In this document: piece after piece, positions 23,852 to 38,800 of the stretch
How positions within the stretch are numbered: the first letter of the stretch is position 1
Layout of the letters: every line of letters starts with the position of its first letter
DNA from: Aphrocallistes beatrix
Lineage: Eukaryota; Porifera; Hexactinellida; Sceptrulophora; Aphrocallistidae
Length of the DNA stretch: 64,000 bases
Assembly: GCA_963281255.1 (NCBI GenBank)
Contig: OY725500.1
Span: forward strand, 1,240,001-1,304,000
Direction of reading: 5' to 3'
Notes under the pieces: generated by a model
Seen by the model: only the letters and a program-made list of their open reading frames with translations
Database searches by the model: none
What the model was told of the DNA's origin: nothing
Program-made: the position numbers and the translations under genes

Positions 23852-26800
23852 CTACTTAAACATTGTCGCGATTGTACCGCCGTAGAGTACGAGATTACTT
23901 AACTGATTGGCTGTATAAATTGATCGAAGATCGAGATCTGAAACTGGATCCGGGGCTGGTGAGGGGGGAACCATGTGAGGGCAGTACTGTCGTNNNNNNN
24001 NNNNNNNNNNNNNNNNNNNNNNNNNNNNNNNNNNNNNNNNNNNNNNNNNNNNNNNNNNNNNNNNNNNNNNNNNNNNNNNNNNNNNNNNNNNNNNNNNNNN
24101 NNNNNNNNNNNNNNNNNNNNNNNNNNNNNNNNNNNNNNNNNNNNNNNNNNNNNNNNNNNNNNNNNNNNNNNNNNNNNNNNNNNNNNNNNNNNNGGAGTGT
24201 CTGGAAGGCATGGGGGAAGAATGGGGGGAGCGTTGGAAAGAGGTGTGAGCGGGAGAGAAGTTCCCTGGACTAGGGACGGGGGGCAAGCCCTTCTGAAAGC
24301 CTCCTTGAGCGAGAGTCCAACCTCCAGAGACTGGGAAGTTCCCTTGACAAGCGAGGAAGGTGAGAATAGCAGCCATACCCAGGAGAATCCCAACGAATAT
24401 GCCTATGATGTTCTCCCCCAGGAAATCGTTCTTCTCAGAAACGGGCCGCGTAGAACCAGGCATGGCACTGAGAGAATTGTTGTAGAAAATGCTAACGGTG
24501 GAAATCTGCCCAGTAAGGGAACTGGTGAGTGTGACGTGAGTGGTGAACGATTGAGTATCGATCTTAACCAGCGAGATGACGAGCACCAAGCTGTCACCGG
24601 ATAAGTGCACGTGAGATGACAGCAGTTCTCCGTCGGATTCAGTCTGCAAGTGTGGAGCGTGCTTCTCATTTGCTAGAATCTCGACTGACACTTTCTGGTT
24701 GACCGGACTCAATGTAACGAACACCTCAGTAACGTAAAAAGCGGGAGTAACGAGAATGGACTTGTGTTCCGAGGAGAACTGGTATCCTCCTTCCTGGGTG
24801 ACAGTGGCGTAGAGAGAGAGCTGGAAAGAGAAGTCAGTGTGTGCGGCCCATGAAGTCTGCGCTTGAGGGTCAGTGCTGGGTGTAAGGACGCAATAATACT
24901 CATTGGTACTTGAATAAAACTTGGGCGTTATAGAAAATGGAGGAAGAGTTTGGTCAAGAACGCTATCACCGGATGTTGTGAAGCAGTGGCAAGACACATT
25001 AAACTGCTGTATGTGTCCAGTGTCTGAGCTGAGTGGAGTGAAGCTAGCCACTCCTTGCGAATGGAAGAATTGAACTGACACAGAATAATGCGAAGATGTA
25101 AGAGCATTAGTGATTACGTCATTTGAGAACTGTCCTATTACAATGTGATCAACTTGATGCACCACAACATCCATCGTAGTCTCACCGAGTCCGCTAATCC
25201 GGTGTGAAATTGTTGTCTGCCCCACCCCGCTAGCAGTTCCCCTACCTGTGGACGGATTGACTCTGAGCACCGCTTCGTTCCCACTGGCCCACTCTCCGCT
25301 CTCTTCAATCAGATACAGACCGAACTGAACCTGAGAGCCTACGTGAATGTGTGGGTGGTGTGGAATGATGGCGTAATCTCCTCGGAGGTGTAAATAATCG
25401 CAGATATGAGGCAGATTCTTCACACAGACTTTAAGAATTGCATAGCCCTGCTTAATGGGACGGATAGTGAGCGAGCTGTTGTCGTCGATAGAACTGAACT
25501 CCACTACGTCCAAGCGATTGAGAATGAAGTCCAGAGGGACACGAGCTGGAGCGAAGTCCCTCCCCAGATTATCCTGCAGCACCGCTCTGAACCTAGCTCT
25601 GAAGCCGAGGGGGTAGGCGTGGAGGGAGGAGTTCTTCAGGGCGGAGATGTGGGATTCTGGTCGCAGTGTCAGTCCCTCCACATTCTTCACCTCGACGTAG
25701 ATCGCAGTGGTCTGGTTAAGTCCGAAGTCTTGGGAAGTAATTAGGATGACGTCACTGCCAGTCGAACTCCCTGTATGCACCTGAATGGACGCATTTAATT
25801 ATCAGACAAGCAAATTATGGAACAGATAAGCTAGTATACAGGAAATTTCTCATTTTTCCACAATTTCCTCCATATTAAATGTTCTAAAAGGATACTTTCA
25901 AAGTTATAAGAATTTGTATTGTGGGGAATTATATTTTACAATATAACGAGGACATCAATTTCTTAAAAATCCCGTAAGTATTCAGCAGTAAAGAACGAGA
26001 ATAACTAACTCTGGTGTCCCTGTACTTAAAACATTGTACCATCTACCTTCATTATATTACACTTATTAAATACTTCCATTGGAACTTGGAAACCAAGGCT
26101 ACAGCATGCTATTTCATAGTGGACCTACCTCTCCTCTCTCTGACAGGGAGATAGTGTGTGGGAGGTGCTTATCTTCTGAGAAGTCCTGGCAGGGAGTGAC
26201 CAGGGAGTAGGAGAGCTGGGAGTTCGTGTCTCTGTTGGTTCTGACACGGGTGTAGCCATTCTGTGGGAGGAGGAGGGAGCTGGAGGAGGAGGGGAACAGG
26301 AGAGAGAGTTTAGGGACCACCTGGACACGGAGTTGATCTTGAAATATGGATCTTTATGGAATAGAATAGCTGAATAAAGAACTACATTCGAAACATTGTC
26401 AAATCAATCGTTTAAGACTGCACAAATGTGTCGTTTTCAAATAATTATAAAAGCATTTTATAGAGCAAACCATTGCAAAATTCTGTAAATAAATTATGTT
26501 ATTACTCGTTAATTATTGGAAAAATCCATTAAAATTGCCTTAATCCTACTAATATAATTAAATTGCATTAGTTACAGACTAAATGCTTACTATAGCAGAG
26601 CTGCAAGTAGATCACGAGGAGTGATCCATGACCTATGAATGTCATGATGGTCTTGTAAGAGAAAGGTGGAAGAAACAGGGATTTATTATGTTTTAAAGTG
26701 GTGAAATGTATTACATAATATTAAATGACTCTAAAATTCCTGATTCAATGCATTACTTAATCTTCCTCCCTCAACAGCATATAAACACAATTACGCTTAT

Positions 26801-29800
26801 TTATTATGAGATAATATGCTAAATTATCTTTAATGATTCAAATCATTTTGTCTAAAAATATCTAAATCAAAAGTAACTATATATCCAGTGTGGATGTAAA
26901 GCTTCATATTGATTTGGTATTATCCGAGTTTAAATGACTATAAATATAATAAATAAAATGTACCATTTACTTTTTAAAATATTCTTAAAAAGTTGCAATG
27001 CATTCCAATTTGACATTATCTCAATCTATTTCACCGACACAATTAATACAAAGTCTCGCCTTGCGTACAGCTAACATTTCAGGATTTTTTGTGGGATTTG
27101 AAATGCTTACGACCTTCATATTATCTTTCTTGTGGGCGATATATATTATTCTAAAATTGATGAAAATCTCAAAATTGCTCAAATTGGAAACTTTCACGTT
27201 ATCGCTTGATAGAAAAATGGCAGAGAACAAAACCATTAAATATCGAAATAAATACCTTCTTCTCCTAGCTATCTGCACTAGCGAATACATTTTCCTATTT
27301 TGCATCATTATAGAATGTTTTCTCCGTTTCAACAATAGAGTGAAACCGGAATTTTCGGTGTTTGCTGAATTTCCTAGTTTTGATCATACAACCGCGGATA
27401 GCTTTTTTCTATTTAGGCTCATAAATTCAGTTTTTCTTACTTCTTTTTTATCAATGCTGATCTTAATAAGAATAACCACGCAATACCTACAAAGCCAGTA
27501 TGACTATTTTGAAGGCTATTTTCGGTTAAAGAATAATTTGATATATTTTTGCAGCATAGTAGCAGTCATATTCGGATTGGGAATTATCAATGTCTTCACC
27601 ATCGTTATACAAAGTATTCTCTATCCAATTTTATTGATGTTTGAGTATGTTGTTTACATAAAAACCTCAATCAAATTAAAACAATGCCTCTACAAACGTT
27701 ATTTCGATTCACAGCATCATGAATATCGAGAGAAGTGCGTGAGGAGTTACTACAGACGAGCTCATATCAGTTTCAAGCTAACATTCACTACAGTCGCAAT
27801 TGGGATCTTTTTCCGCATCATTATATTCTCAATTACATCGATTGCACCACAAATCTATGTTTTGAAATTTTTGTTTCCTAAAGTGCCCAATGAAGAAGAA
27901 TCAATTTTTCAAACAACAGAATGCCTCGCAATCATAAGAAATGTATCTGTTATAGTTAGTTCAGTGTTCCTCTTCACTCCATACATCCTTTTCAGTCTTG
28001 GCTACCTTTATACGCAAATAAGGAAATGGTACCAATTCCGAAGAAATTTATTTTACTCAAATCCAAGTTTAATTAGGAATTTGATAGAACATCAAAACTT
28101 GGCATATTGTAGAACAAACTTCAGATATTAATACGTATGTACGGTTATGTGTGGATTTACAGCAAGATATTATTATGCAGATAGTTATCATTAAGTATCA
28201 TTAAATTCTAATCTATATTCCAATTGAGTGCCACGATACCAAATGTATAGAGTCCAGCAGAGTTAGTCATATTGTAATGAGCATAACTGTGCTAGATTAA
28301 CTCCAATGAAATCACTGGAATAATATCCGATTGGATTGAATCAATAGGCTTTAGCACTATCTACCAGAAATGGAACCGATCATCATCTCGTGACCCCGAA
28401 CCCAATCGACCGGTTAACCACAACAATAGATAATTACATTGATGAATATAATAGTATGGTGTAGCTAGCCACAAATTCAGAGGGAGACATGTATGATGAG
28501 ACTAATGTTGAAGTTGTGTTGGCTAATTCGTCTTCTAAATAACTAGGCTAGGGTAACTGCTCTCCTTGACCTCACTTTCCACGCCCTTATATAGTCGGCC
28601 ATACGATCGAGAATTTCTATCAAAATCTATTTACATGCCACTACTCAATATTCTATACATTCAGCTAATGCTAATCAATATTCCTTATACACAGTTATAT
28701 ATTGAAAACATAATACATACAGTTAATGAGCAAGCATGAACAACACATGAACATAGAAGACGAATAAAACAGAAAATACAAAATAATATTCCATTAATTC
28801 ATCCATTTAGCCTTACTTAACATCTAGTTATTTTTTTTTATCATAGTCCAGTCGCATAGCTAATAAATCCTGGAAAAGCTCTCTTTGTTGCTTGAAATGT
28901 CGGTTAGTTTCTCGTAAAGTAGGGTCAGGGGTAATGCCTTCATCGCTTATTCTATACCGATACTGGATGCAGCACATTAATGTAATAAAAAACAAGACTA
29001 ACCCGACTGTAAAGGCATGAACATAGTTCCAACTGTCTATAACATCAACCCAAAAACTCTCATACGCATGCATAGCCAATAGCACTGAGATTATTTAGTA
29101 TTTGTAAAAGTGAACTCGAGACAGCAGCATTTGATTGATATAGGAGCTGGCACAATGGAGATGACTCATATTTAATGATTGCACAACACCAACACATCGT
29201 GATGAAGTGCATATGACGTCAGACTAAACTAGTTACACTAATATTACATATTCAAATACTTCATATTTATTATGCAATTTAACATGGATATTATGTAATG
29301 CAGAATTTTAGAACTATTATTAAACATAGTCAAGAAAGTTTTTAGTAATCTGTTTACACCAGGGTTGGAGTTCAACCCTGGTTAAACTCAGAACAACTTT
29401 AGAGTCTTATGATTCCCCGTTGTTTTTCCAATTACATTATTAATGAGGCTGAACTTGTATCCGGCGCTTTTGTAGGATTTCTGGATGGCGACTGCTTGAT
29501 AAAGGTGGAGGCAAACAGGAGTATATTTATAATATTTTTTTGTACATGATAGAATGTTATTTCTTCCTGATCATGAAAATATTTGCATAGAAAGGCGTTG
29601 AATGCACAAAGAATAATTAATCTCTATCTCTTCTCTTTTTCCAGTTATTCCATTTTAACATGATGATTCATCGTCACTTGACCACAGTAGTAATATCTCA
29701 CGAATAAGAGGAGGTGAAATATATATATATATCAGGGCCAGCGGAACTGGTCCGGCTGGTCCGCTTTGGCCGGACCAATAAAAAGTTGCTTCCGCCGGGC

Positions 29801-32800
29801 CTGTATATATATATTTATATTTATATTTATTTCACCTCCTCTTATTCGTGAGATATTACTACTTTTAAAATATGAAATTAGGTGATGATTACGTGTTCAA
29901 AATTTTAACTCCAATGAAATCACTGGAATAATATCCGATTGGATTGAATCAAATGGGTTTTAGCACTATCTACCAGAAATGGAACCAATCAACCACTACT
30001 ATATATAATTACATAGATATATAATAGTAAGGCGTACTAGCCACGAATTCAGAGGGAGACATGTATGATAAGGCTATTCTTGCCTACTGATAGCCGAGTT
30101 TGTAAGCACGCAATCATATACACACACACACACATGCTGCATACACTCAGTCAGCAACTATCAGTAGGTTTAGCACTTCATCCAGATTGTGAACCCCCTG
30201 AGAACATATTAGCATGGATTCGGGGTATATAAAGCTATAAACTTTACTTTACTGTACACCAAGTGGATAGTCAGCCATCCGATCGAGGATTTCTATCGGT
30301 ACCCGGTACGGTCCGACCGGACGACCAGCATTGGTCAAACCCGGCCGGTTCCATCTATACTACGAGTATCTACCTTACACCAGTCAGTACTCTCAATCCC
30401 AATGGAAATGAATGGAATCATCCTGAATAAGCTAAGGCATGTTAATACAAGTAATTCGAATACTACTGTAAGTTCGACCAAAATGTTCAAACATGAGTAG
30501 TTAATCGATCGATTGTACATTCGAAAGAGAAGAGTTCCATTGAGAAAATGGATATTATCTGTTCAATTTGCGGTTTTGTGTTCGAAATAGACACTTTCTA
30601 AAGAATGTCACATGTCCACTATTCTAATATTCCATACATTCAACTAATCAATATTCCTTATACACAGCAAGGCTGGATTCGGTTAACTGGTCAACCGGCT
30701 AACCGGCTAACCACCGTCAATCTCCGTTAACGGTTAAAGAAATCTTAGATCGGTTGGCCGATCTGCTTTATTTTCTAAATATTCACACTAATTTCATTGT
30801 TTTTCGAAGGAGATTCAAGAATATTAAACGTAATAGAATTCCTATTTTCTAACCACAAAGTATATTTCGAGACCACTGAAAATTATCAATTTTTTCAATA
30901 TCAGGTTAAAGTTTAGTCCAAAAATCCATATTTCAACCAATTAATACTGGTATCGGGTAACCGGTTAATTAACCGCCCTGGAGGAAACCAAAATACCGAA
31001 CCATAAAATCGGTTAACCAACGCCAGCCCTGTACACAGTTATATATTGAAAACATAATACACACAATTAATGAGCAAGAAGAGCAAGTATGAACAACACA
31101 TGAACATAGAAGACGAATAAAACAGAAAATATAAAATAATTCCCATCATTTAGCCTTACTTAACATCTACAGTTATCTGTTTTTATCATAAGTCAGTCGC
31201 TTATCAAATAAATCAAGAAAAACAATAGTAGGTGTTTCTTGAAAAGTAGGTTCAGGGGTAATGCCTTGTCCGCTTATTCTATATCGATACTTGATGCAGT
31301 ACATAAATGTAATAAAAAGCAAGACCAACCCGACTGTAAAGGTATGAGCATAGTTCCAACTGTTCATAATATCAACCCAAAAACTCTCATATTCAGGCAT
31401 AGCCAATAGCACTGAAATTATTTAGTATTTGTAAAAGTGAACTCGAGACAGCAGCATTTGATTGATATATGAGCTGGCACAATGGAGATGACTCATATTT
31501 AATGATTGCACAACACCAACACATCGTGATGAAGTGCATATGACGTTAGACTAAACCAGTTAAACTAATATTACATATTCAAATACTACTTCATATTCAT
31601 TATGCAATTGAGCATGAATATGATGTAATGCACTCTACAATTTTAGAACTATTAAAAAATTCCATTGTCATACTTCGGATATACGTAGAACAGCTAACTG
31701 CATCGAACTGGTGACATAGTATGTAGAATTTTAGAATTTCACGTCCCTACTTCGTCAATCTAACGAGTGGGAACTAATACAGAGGGCATTCCAAAAGTTC
31801 TCGTCCCAAATCTGTATCGAGTGAAAATAGGATATTTTCAATTTGTCCATTGCATTCCTTAAGGGATCAGCTTCCAATTTGTATATTGGTTTATTTTAAA
31901 AGGACAATTATTGTGGTTCCTATATTACTAAGGGCATTCAAAAAGTTCTCATCACATATCTGTATCTCAAACGATAGTGAAAATAGGATATTTTCAATTT
32001 GTCCATTGTATTCCTTAGGGGATCAGCTTCCAATTTATATATTGGTTTATTTTAAAAGGACAATTATTGTGGTTCCTACATTAGATTTTTTGTGCATCGG
32101 TTTAAGGTAGTCTCTTTGAACGTGATTTTTGGGGTTCCTTTTGATATATTTCAGTTCTGAGCAAATTTAGATTAAAACTGATCCCTCCATCGAATTCTAC
32201 GCATCAACTATCATATAGATTGAATTCTCTGAAGTATTATAGTTTGAGGCTGAGGGAATACTATGTTTTGAAGTGGTTTACTACCATTTTTGTCCCACTT
32301 TTTGAGTGGCGAAAATTGACAAAAAATCCACTAAAAGTAGCATGATATTTTTTCAACACAAGCAATACTTGAACACCTCCCGTTTACTTTTTCACATTGG
32401 TTCTTAATTATTTCACCTTTTAATGACCTTATTCTACGATTTTCACAACTTTTATTCTCCAAATTTAGTTTTAAGCCATTTTCAATGGGAAAATTCCAAC
32501 TTTTCGACAGTGCCCTAAACCGATGTACAAGAATCTAATATAGGAACCACAATAATTGTCCTTTTAAAATAAACCAATATACAAATTGGAAGCTGATCCC
32601 CTAAGGAATACAATGGACAAATTGAAAATATCCTATTTTCACTCTCATTTGAGATACAGATTTGGGACGAGAACTTTTGGAATGCCCTATGTAAAATGAA
32701 CATAATTCAAAGTACTCACCCTTCAGGCGCACAGAGGCCAGGTCTGCACTCCACCCTGAGATGTAACGTAGAAGCTCCGACACTCTTAGCCACAATTCTT

Positions 32801-35800
32801 CCCTCAAAAGTCCTCTCTTCTTCTAAGAGGACGCCACTCCCTGCGTACACTGACTGCACCTCCACTGCATCGCTGTTAGTCACCCACCAGTGAAACACCA
32901 GACCTTCAAACGGATCTTCGAAATAGAACAGGAAGTCATCTTCATAGCCTTGAGCTCGCACCGCAACTTCACTCCCTTCAACTAGAAACTTCTGTGCTAA
33001 GAATATCTTGACACCTGTCAACTTGACAACTCTCACTCGAACCGAATCCTCAGAGAACACCACCAGACCGCCGGAAACCGGATCCAGGGCCTGCGAGCGG
33101 CCGGACACGACCGTCTCTCCCACCACATGCGAGGAGATGAGGCCGCCTGCATCCACCGTAGCGATGACGTCATCTTCGTTGGAATATTCTACGCTGGCAT
33201 ACGGCCTGGGTCCGCCGCTGGCCACGATCTGGAAGACGCAGCCTTGCAGCAGGATGATGAGCTTAGGGTTGAGTGCGAGGGGAGGGAACACTTGGATCTC
33301 AGTCGGCCTGCTGGACACGACATCGCCTGTCTTAGTGCTGGCGTTGAAGACAATGTTAGTGAAGCCGACAGTCTTCCCTGTCATGTGGTAGACGGAGTGA
33401 TAGGACAGCTGTTCAAGAGACAGCAGCCGTTTGTCGGTGTGAGAGGCTGGAACGATGGACAGGATGTCTCTCCCGATGCGGAGTACGAGGGACATGTGCG
33501 GGTGTTGGGAGGAGGGGAAGGGGTTGCGGGAGGAGTCGAGAACTCGTATCAGGCCTAGGATGGAGTCTCCAACCTATAAGTTTTATATATCAAATTTTAA
33601 TACAATAATACAGCGTAGAATGTTCCTACCAAACTACATCCATAGGAGAACATGTAGGATGTGGAATTGTACCATTACATTTGCAGTCCTCAGCGTTTGG
33701 TGCTTTCAACTGCTTTTAAGAAAAATTCTAGTTCATCCTTGGCTTGGAATTTATACAATTTTAACTTTCAACGCGATTATATGTCATCTTAAATTCCGCT
33801 ATAATTAATTATTAAAATAAAAGTCCCATTCCTTTATACATACCTGCACTTTGTCGACTGCCTGTATCTCCACCGCGTATATCCCAGACACGAGCAGGTT
33901 GGCCTTAGCCAGATGCTGCCCGCCTCCTGGGGCCATGAGACACAGGTCCTCGGCCATCAGGGTGGTGTAGCCCTCGTTCAGTGGGGACACTTGGATCGCA
34001 GACACAGCCGCCAAATGCGTGGCCTGCACCAGCTGCAGCGGACCCGGGTGAGCTGTCGTGAGTGTGAAGTGGCCCGAGCCCTGCGAGACGTTGAGGTGGA
34101 CGGAGTTGAGCGGATGGTTGTACACACTCAGGCTGCTCGGGGTGATGGAGGGGGCGGAGCGGGCCAACAGGAGGATCGTCTGGGAGAGGGGAGGGGATAT
34201 CAGCAGGGAGGATTTCTGGATCCGATACAGGTACTCTTCAAGGTAGTTCTCCACAATGGCGGATAGCTGCGTGTCCAAACTGTCGTCTGAGATGTGACAG
34301 GGTAGGGTGTGCTGTCTGTGGCTCTGCTGCAGATGTGTGTTGAGAATGTTCACTGCGTGGGCGTTAGAGCTACTCCATTGCCACTGTAAGGAGGAGAAGT
34401 TGTCGAACTTCCGGTTTTCATCATCATACACTGACACCTCCACGTCCACCCTACGCCCCCTCAGCACTGCGAAACTGGGCACAGAGCCCTGGGACTGCAG
34501 GAGGGGGCAAGAGGGAGGGGGGTGAGGCAGCGGTACCAGCTGCATAGAGACAGGGTGTGAGCAGGCGAACGAGACTTTAAGAGACACGCTGGCAGGTAAC
34601 GGGTTCTTCGCACTGGGTTTATTCCCGACGGAGAAAGTAAGCTTCTGCTCGTGCACCTCCAGACACGTGATGAGGTACTCATGCTCGCTCGTCCTGTGCT
34701 GAGAGATCTGGATCACCTCCTCGGTCTCACTCACGAGCTTCTCGAGGTAGGAGGAGGGGTCGAGCACCCAAGGCTGAGGTCCGCCCTCGAAAACGTAGAC
34801 CCAGGACGCAGCCAGAGATACCACAGCCGTGCCGGTGTGAGGGTCCACCACTTGGAGGGGAGGGTAGGCAGCTAAGGTGACACTAGCCGCGATGTACCGC
34901 GCCATGCCTCTGTACGTCACGGTCAGTTTGGTGTGTCCCACGGAGCTGGCCACTGCCCGGATAGCGAGACAGGAGGAGCCCGGGAGCTGAGTGAGATCGA
35001 GAGAAGGAGGGACAGAGAGAGAGAAAATCTCTTCACTGCTGGACGTGATCTCCAGAGGGAGGTGTCTGCAGTCCTCGAATGAGACCATCCTCCTCTCCCC
35101 GTCCCACTCCACCTCCGCCTGCACCCTGAGGGGGAGCAACACCTCTGAACCCACCTCCACCTCCACCTGAGAGGGGAGGAAGGAGATGGCGTCAGGGGGG
35201 ACTACGAACACGGGAGCTGTCGCGAAATGGAGATTATTCATTCGGTCGTTAACCCTGGCCACAGTCTGTCCCTCTCTGATACCGCTCACCCTACCGATCT
35301 GAGAAATGGACGCGATGCCTGTCTCCCCGATGGACCAGTAGTACTCCCCAGAGCCGCCCTGAGCGGACAGGACTCCGTGGTACGTCCGGTTGGACCCCAG
35401 GTCCCACAGCAGACACAGAATCTGCGGTTGGATCGTGATAGGATCGTAGATGGTGACTTCCTGCACCTTGGTCAGTCCCACCTGTAGCGGCTCCTTATCC
35501 CCGCCAGCATTCATCACTGTTATCTCAGAGAGAGCTGACAGTAGCTTGGTTGTGCCAACTTTGATTGGAGTCACTTCGAAGTAAGAACTGTTCTGTGACT
35601 CAAAGTGGACCTATAAATAGAACGAGTTGGGGCTACCGGGCATGCCTAATTCTGGGACGGGACGGGACGAGTCAAGATGCCTAATCTCCGGGACGGGACA
35701 GAAAAGGTACCTAATTTCCGGGACGGGACGGGTTAAGATACCTAATTCCCGGGACGGGATCCCGTCCCGTCCCGGAAATTAGGTATCTAGATTTTCCGGG

Positions 35801-38800
35801 ACGGTCCTGTCCCGTCCCGGAAATTAGGCATGCCCAACGAGTTGATCTCAGGCACGTCGCTACGGGGAATGCTCTTTATTAGCATTACTGGGTAGATGGG
35901 GATAAGATTGAAAGTGGAAACATACGGAGAAGTGCTTGCTATCCATCTCTGTATCTAGCTTCACGTCATCCTGTAACAGAATGCGGTGCTTGAGTCGATC
36001 TAACAGTTCCACGCTCAACTGGTACCTGCGAGTACGCTCCAACACCCACACACCCCCGGGGTGCACACACCACCCCATGCGGGTAGGGAGCACCACGTGT
36101 ACCCCTGCAGCTGGGCCCCTCATCCCATGAGCGCCTCCCAACCCCGCCATGTTCGCGTCCCTCAGGATGACGTCCGTCTGTCCCAGCTGTACCCCGGTGA
36201 AGCGAGGGAGGTCTCGATGGACATACCTGAGATGAGAGAGTCAGATAGCTCAGTGCACAACTCTACTAGGTGATAGTATAACTAGTACAGTAGAACCTCG
36301 CTTATACGAACACTGATAATACGAGCAAATATGCTATCTCCTGAGGAGGAGAATACATGTGAATCACTCTGGTTAATACGAATTCCAGATAAGACGAAAA
36401 AATTTCGACCTTCCCCTGGCGTTAGTATTAACGAAGTTCTACTGTGTCTGATAAAATATCTGTAATCCGTCAGTTTTGACCATCGAAACGATGAGTAACA
36501 TTTAATTGTATAATTTAGACCATTCGATGATGATATGAAGAGTGTACACCTCCTGACACAAGAGAGTCCACTCCTTGAAAAATGAATTTAAGAGTTCCAT
36601 TTCCAGTCTGTTTGACCTGGATTTTTCATTTTAAACATTGCGCATCAAACCAACGATAATTTCAGACCAGACAGAACACGAATGAAGAGAGCAGCTAACC
36701 CGACAGTCTCGTTAGCCACGATGAACTTGTACTGCTCGGAAGGGACGCTGAGGATCTCCATCCGTCCGTACTTCCTCCGCTCCACCAGGTAGTCCACGAA
36801 GGAGAGCGGGAGGATGTACGCGTCCGCTGAGGGCCTCAGCATGATGTTCTCCATCACCAGCACGCGCACGGAGTCCTCGGGGGAGGGAGCGTCCGCCAGG
36901 AACGTCTCGATCAGTCTGGCGCGCACGATGGCTGTGCCTGTCTGCAGACCCTGAATCAGGATGCGGTCTCCCCGAGAACCTCGAGATTCCAGATCCTAGC
37001 GGATGGAGAGATAAGTACAGTTGCATGTTCGATGGAAGAGGTAGCACAAGGATTATCTAGGAGCGAGAGACGCTCCTTTAGGCGATGATTTTAAGCCTCA
37101 AAGTGTTTAGGAGCGTGAAAATTTCGAATATTTTCAAATTTATCATATATAGTCGACTCCGCTTAATAGGGCCACATCGGTCAGAGGACATTTTGACCCG
37201 ACTAAGCGGAGAACCCTATTAACCGAAAATATTTTGTATTAGCTTCTATGTGTGATAGCTATTCCGGTCCTGCCAAAAGTGGCCCGATTAAGCGGTTGAC
37301 CCGATTAAACAGTGGCCCTATTAAGCGGAGTCGACTGTATTATAATGTTATTTATCAATTTAGGCGCATGAAAATTATTAGGAGCGTATCTCTGGAGGGT
37401 GTATAATACCCTGGTAGCACATTGTATGCCTAAATATATGAGAATTAGAAATGAACCAAGATAGTTACACACAATAAAAACCATAAAATGACTGAATACC
37501 TTGATGACGTCATCTGCTTCGTAGTTGGACTCTGCAAACTTGACAAAAGTGATGATGGACTCTGGTGCGAACTTCTGCATCTTGTTCTCCTCGTCTGGAT
37601 GGATGGACCAGTGGAACTTGAGACCTCCCAGGCTGCTGAACACGTTCCCCTCCTGGTCGTAGGCCAGGATCTGGAACTCCTCGGGGGCTTCTTCCACCAG
37701 AAGCTCTCTCGTGGTGGTCTTGATCGCGATGCGCTGAATGGAGTCTATCAGAATGTCACACCTGGAAATTAAATATTTTGAAAATTCAATTTTGAAATCG
37801 ACGACGATTAGATTCTAGTACGTAGATGAAGAGAGAAGTTACTGCTGCGTCCATAACGAAAATGTCAACGCGTCATAAATATTTAAATTGTAATTACAGA
37901 TACAGTCGACTCCGCTTAATAGGGTCACTGTTTAATCGGGTCAACCGCTTAATCTGACTACTTTTGGCAGGACCGAAATAACTCTCACACATAGAAGCTA
38001 ATACAAAATATTTTCGGTTAATTGGGTTCTCCGCTTAATCGGGACAAAATCTTCTCTAACCGATGTGACCCTATTAAGCGTGAGTCCATTGTATTTCACA
38101 TTGTGGAACGAATTTGCTACAAATATAAAACGAATAGTAAACTACTGATCTATCCTTAATATAGAACTTATATTCAGCTAACTGTTGAATTGAATATCGC
38201 ATACCTAAAGAAATCCTACTTCGCAAAGAGCTAAGGTACAACCCAGGAATTTACTTGCTACTTACTACCTTTTATTTTTTTGGAGGAAAAAAGGTATTAA
38301 TTAAATTTTGTGGATGGCGGGAAAAAATAAATTTCCCGAGCACCTTGGAAACAGGACATGGTTAACATTAATAAAATTCTGAAAATTCTGAAATTACTCA
38401 AATATTTCTACGAATCGCTCGATGCTCACTCGTTTCGGTCTTACACTATAGAATCAATAATTAGTCACTCCACCCAACTAAATGCAAGTAAAAATAGGTA
38501 ACAACCAAAAAAAAAGTAGAAAAACTAAAACTAAAATGGAGGAAAAAATAAAGTAGCAAGTAAACGGTTGACAAAAAAATCGGTACAACTTATTTGACAG
38601 TTATGGAATCCCTGTTACAACCTGAGCAGATGTCCGCTGATTAGCTCCTCCGCCAGCACCACGGCACTGAGTCTGCTGATCGCGTCCGTTTCCGAGGTGA
38701 CCACTCCGTGTCGGGAGCACTGGGGCTTGTCCGGAACTAGGAAGAGAGGACGGACAGAGGCAACCTCAGGCCGAGTGGATTTCCAAGTGAAGCATCCGTC

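Larger units (their letters stand above)
29909..31680. repeat. Tandem duplication, unit 2
   Basis: The second copy of 28296-29345, longer because of later insertions: an AC microsatellite region at about 30115-30140, a GC-rich CCGGTACGGTCC patch near 30300-30350 and the hAT-like element at 30668-31031. Confidence 0.8.

Noticed and set aside
33008-35487. Several plus-strand ORFs of 60-143 codons opposite NUP210 exons 5 and 6
   Set aside because: They are antisense shadows of GC-rich NUP210 coding sequence and show no family signature.
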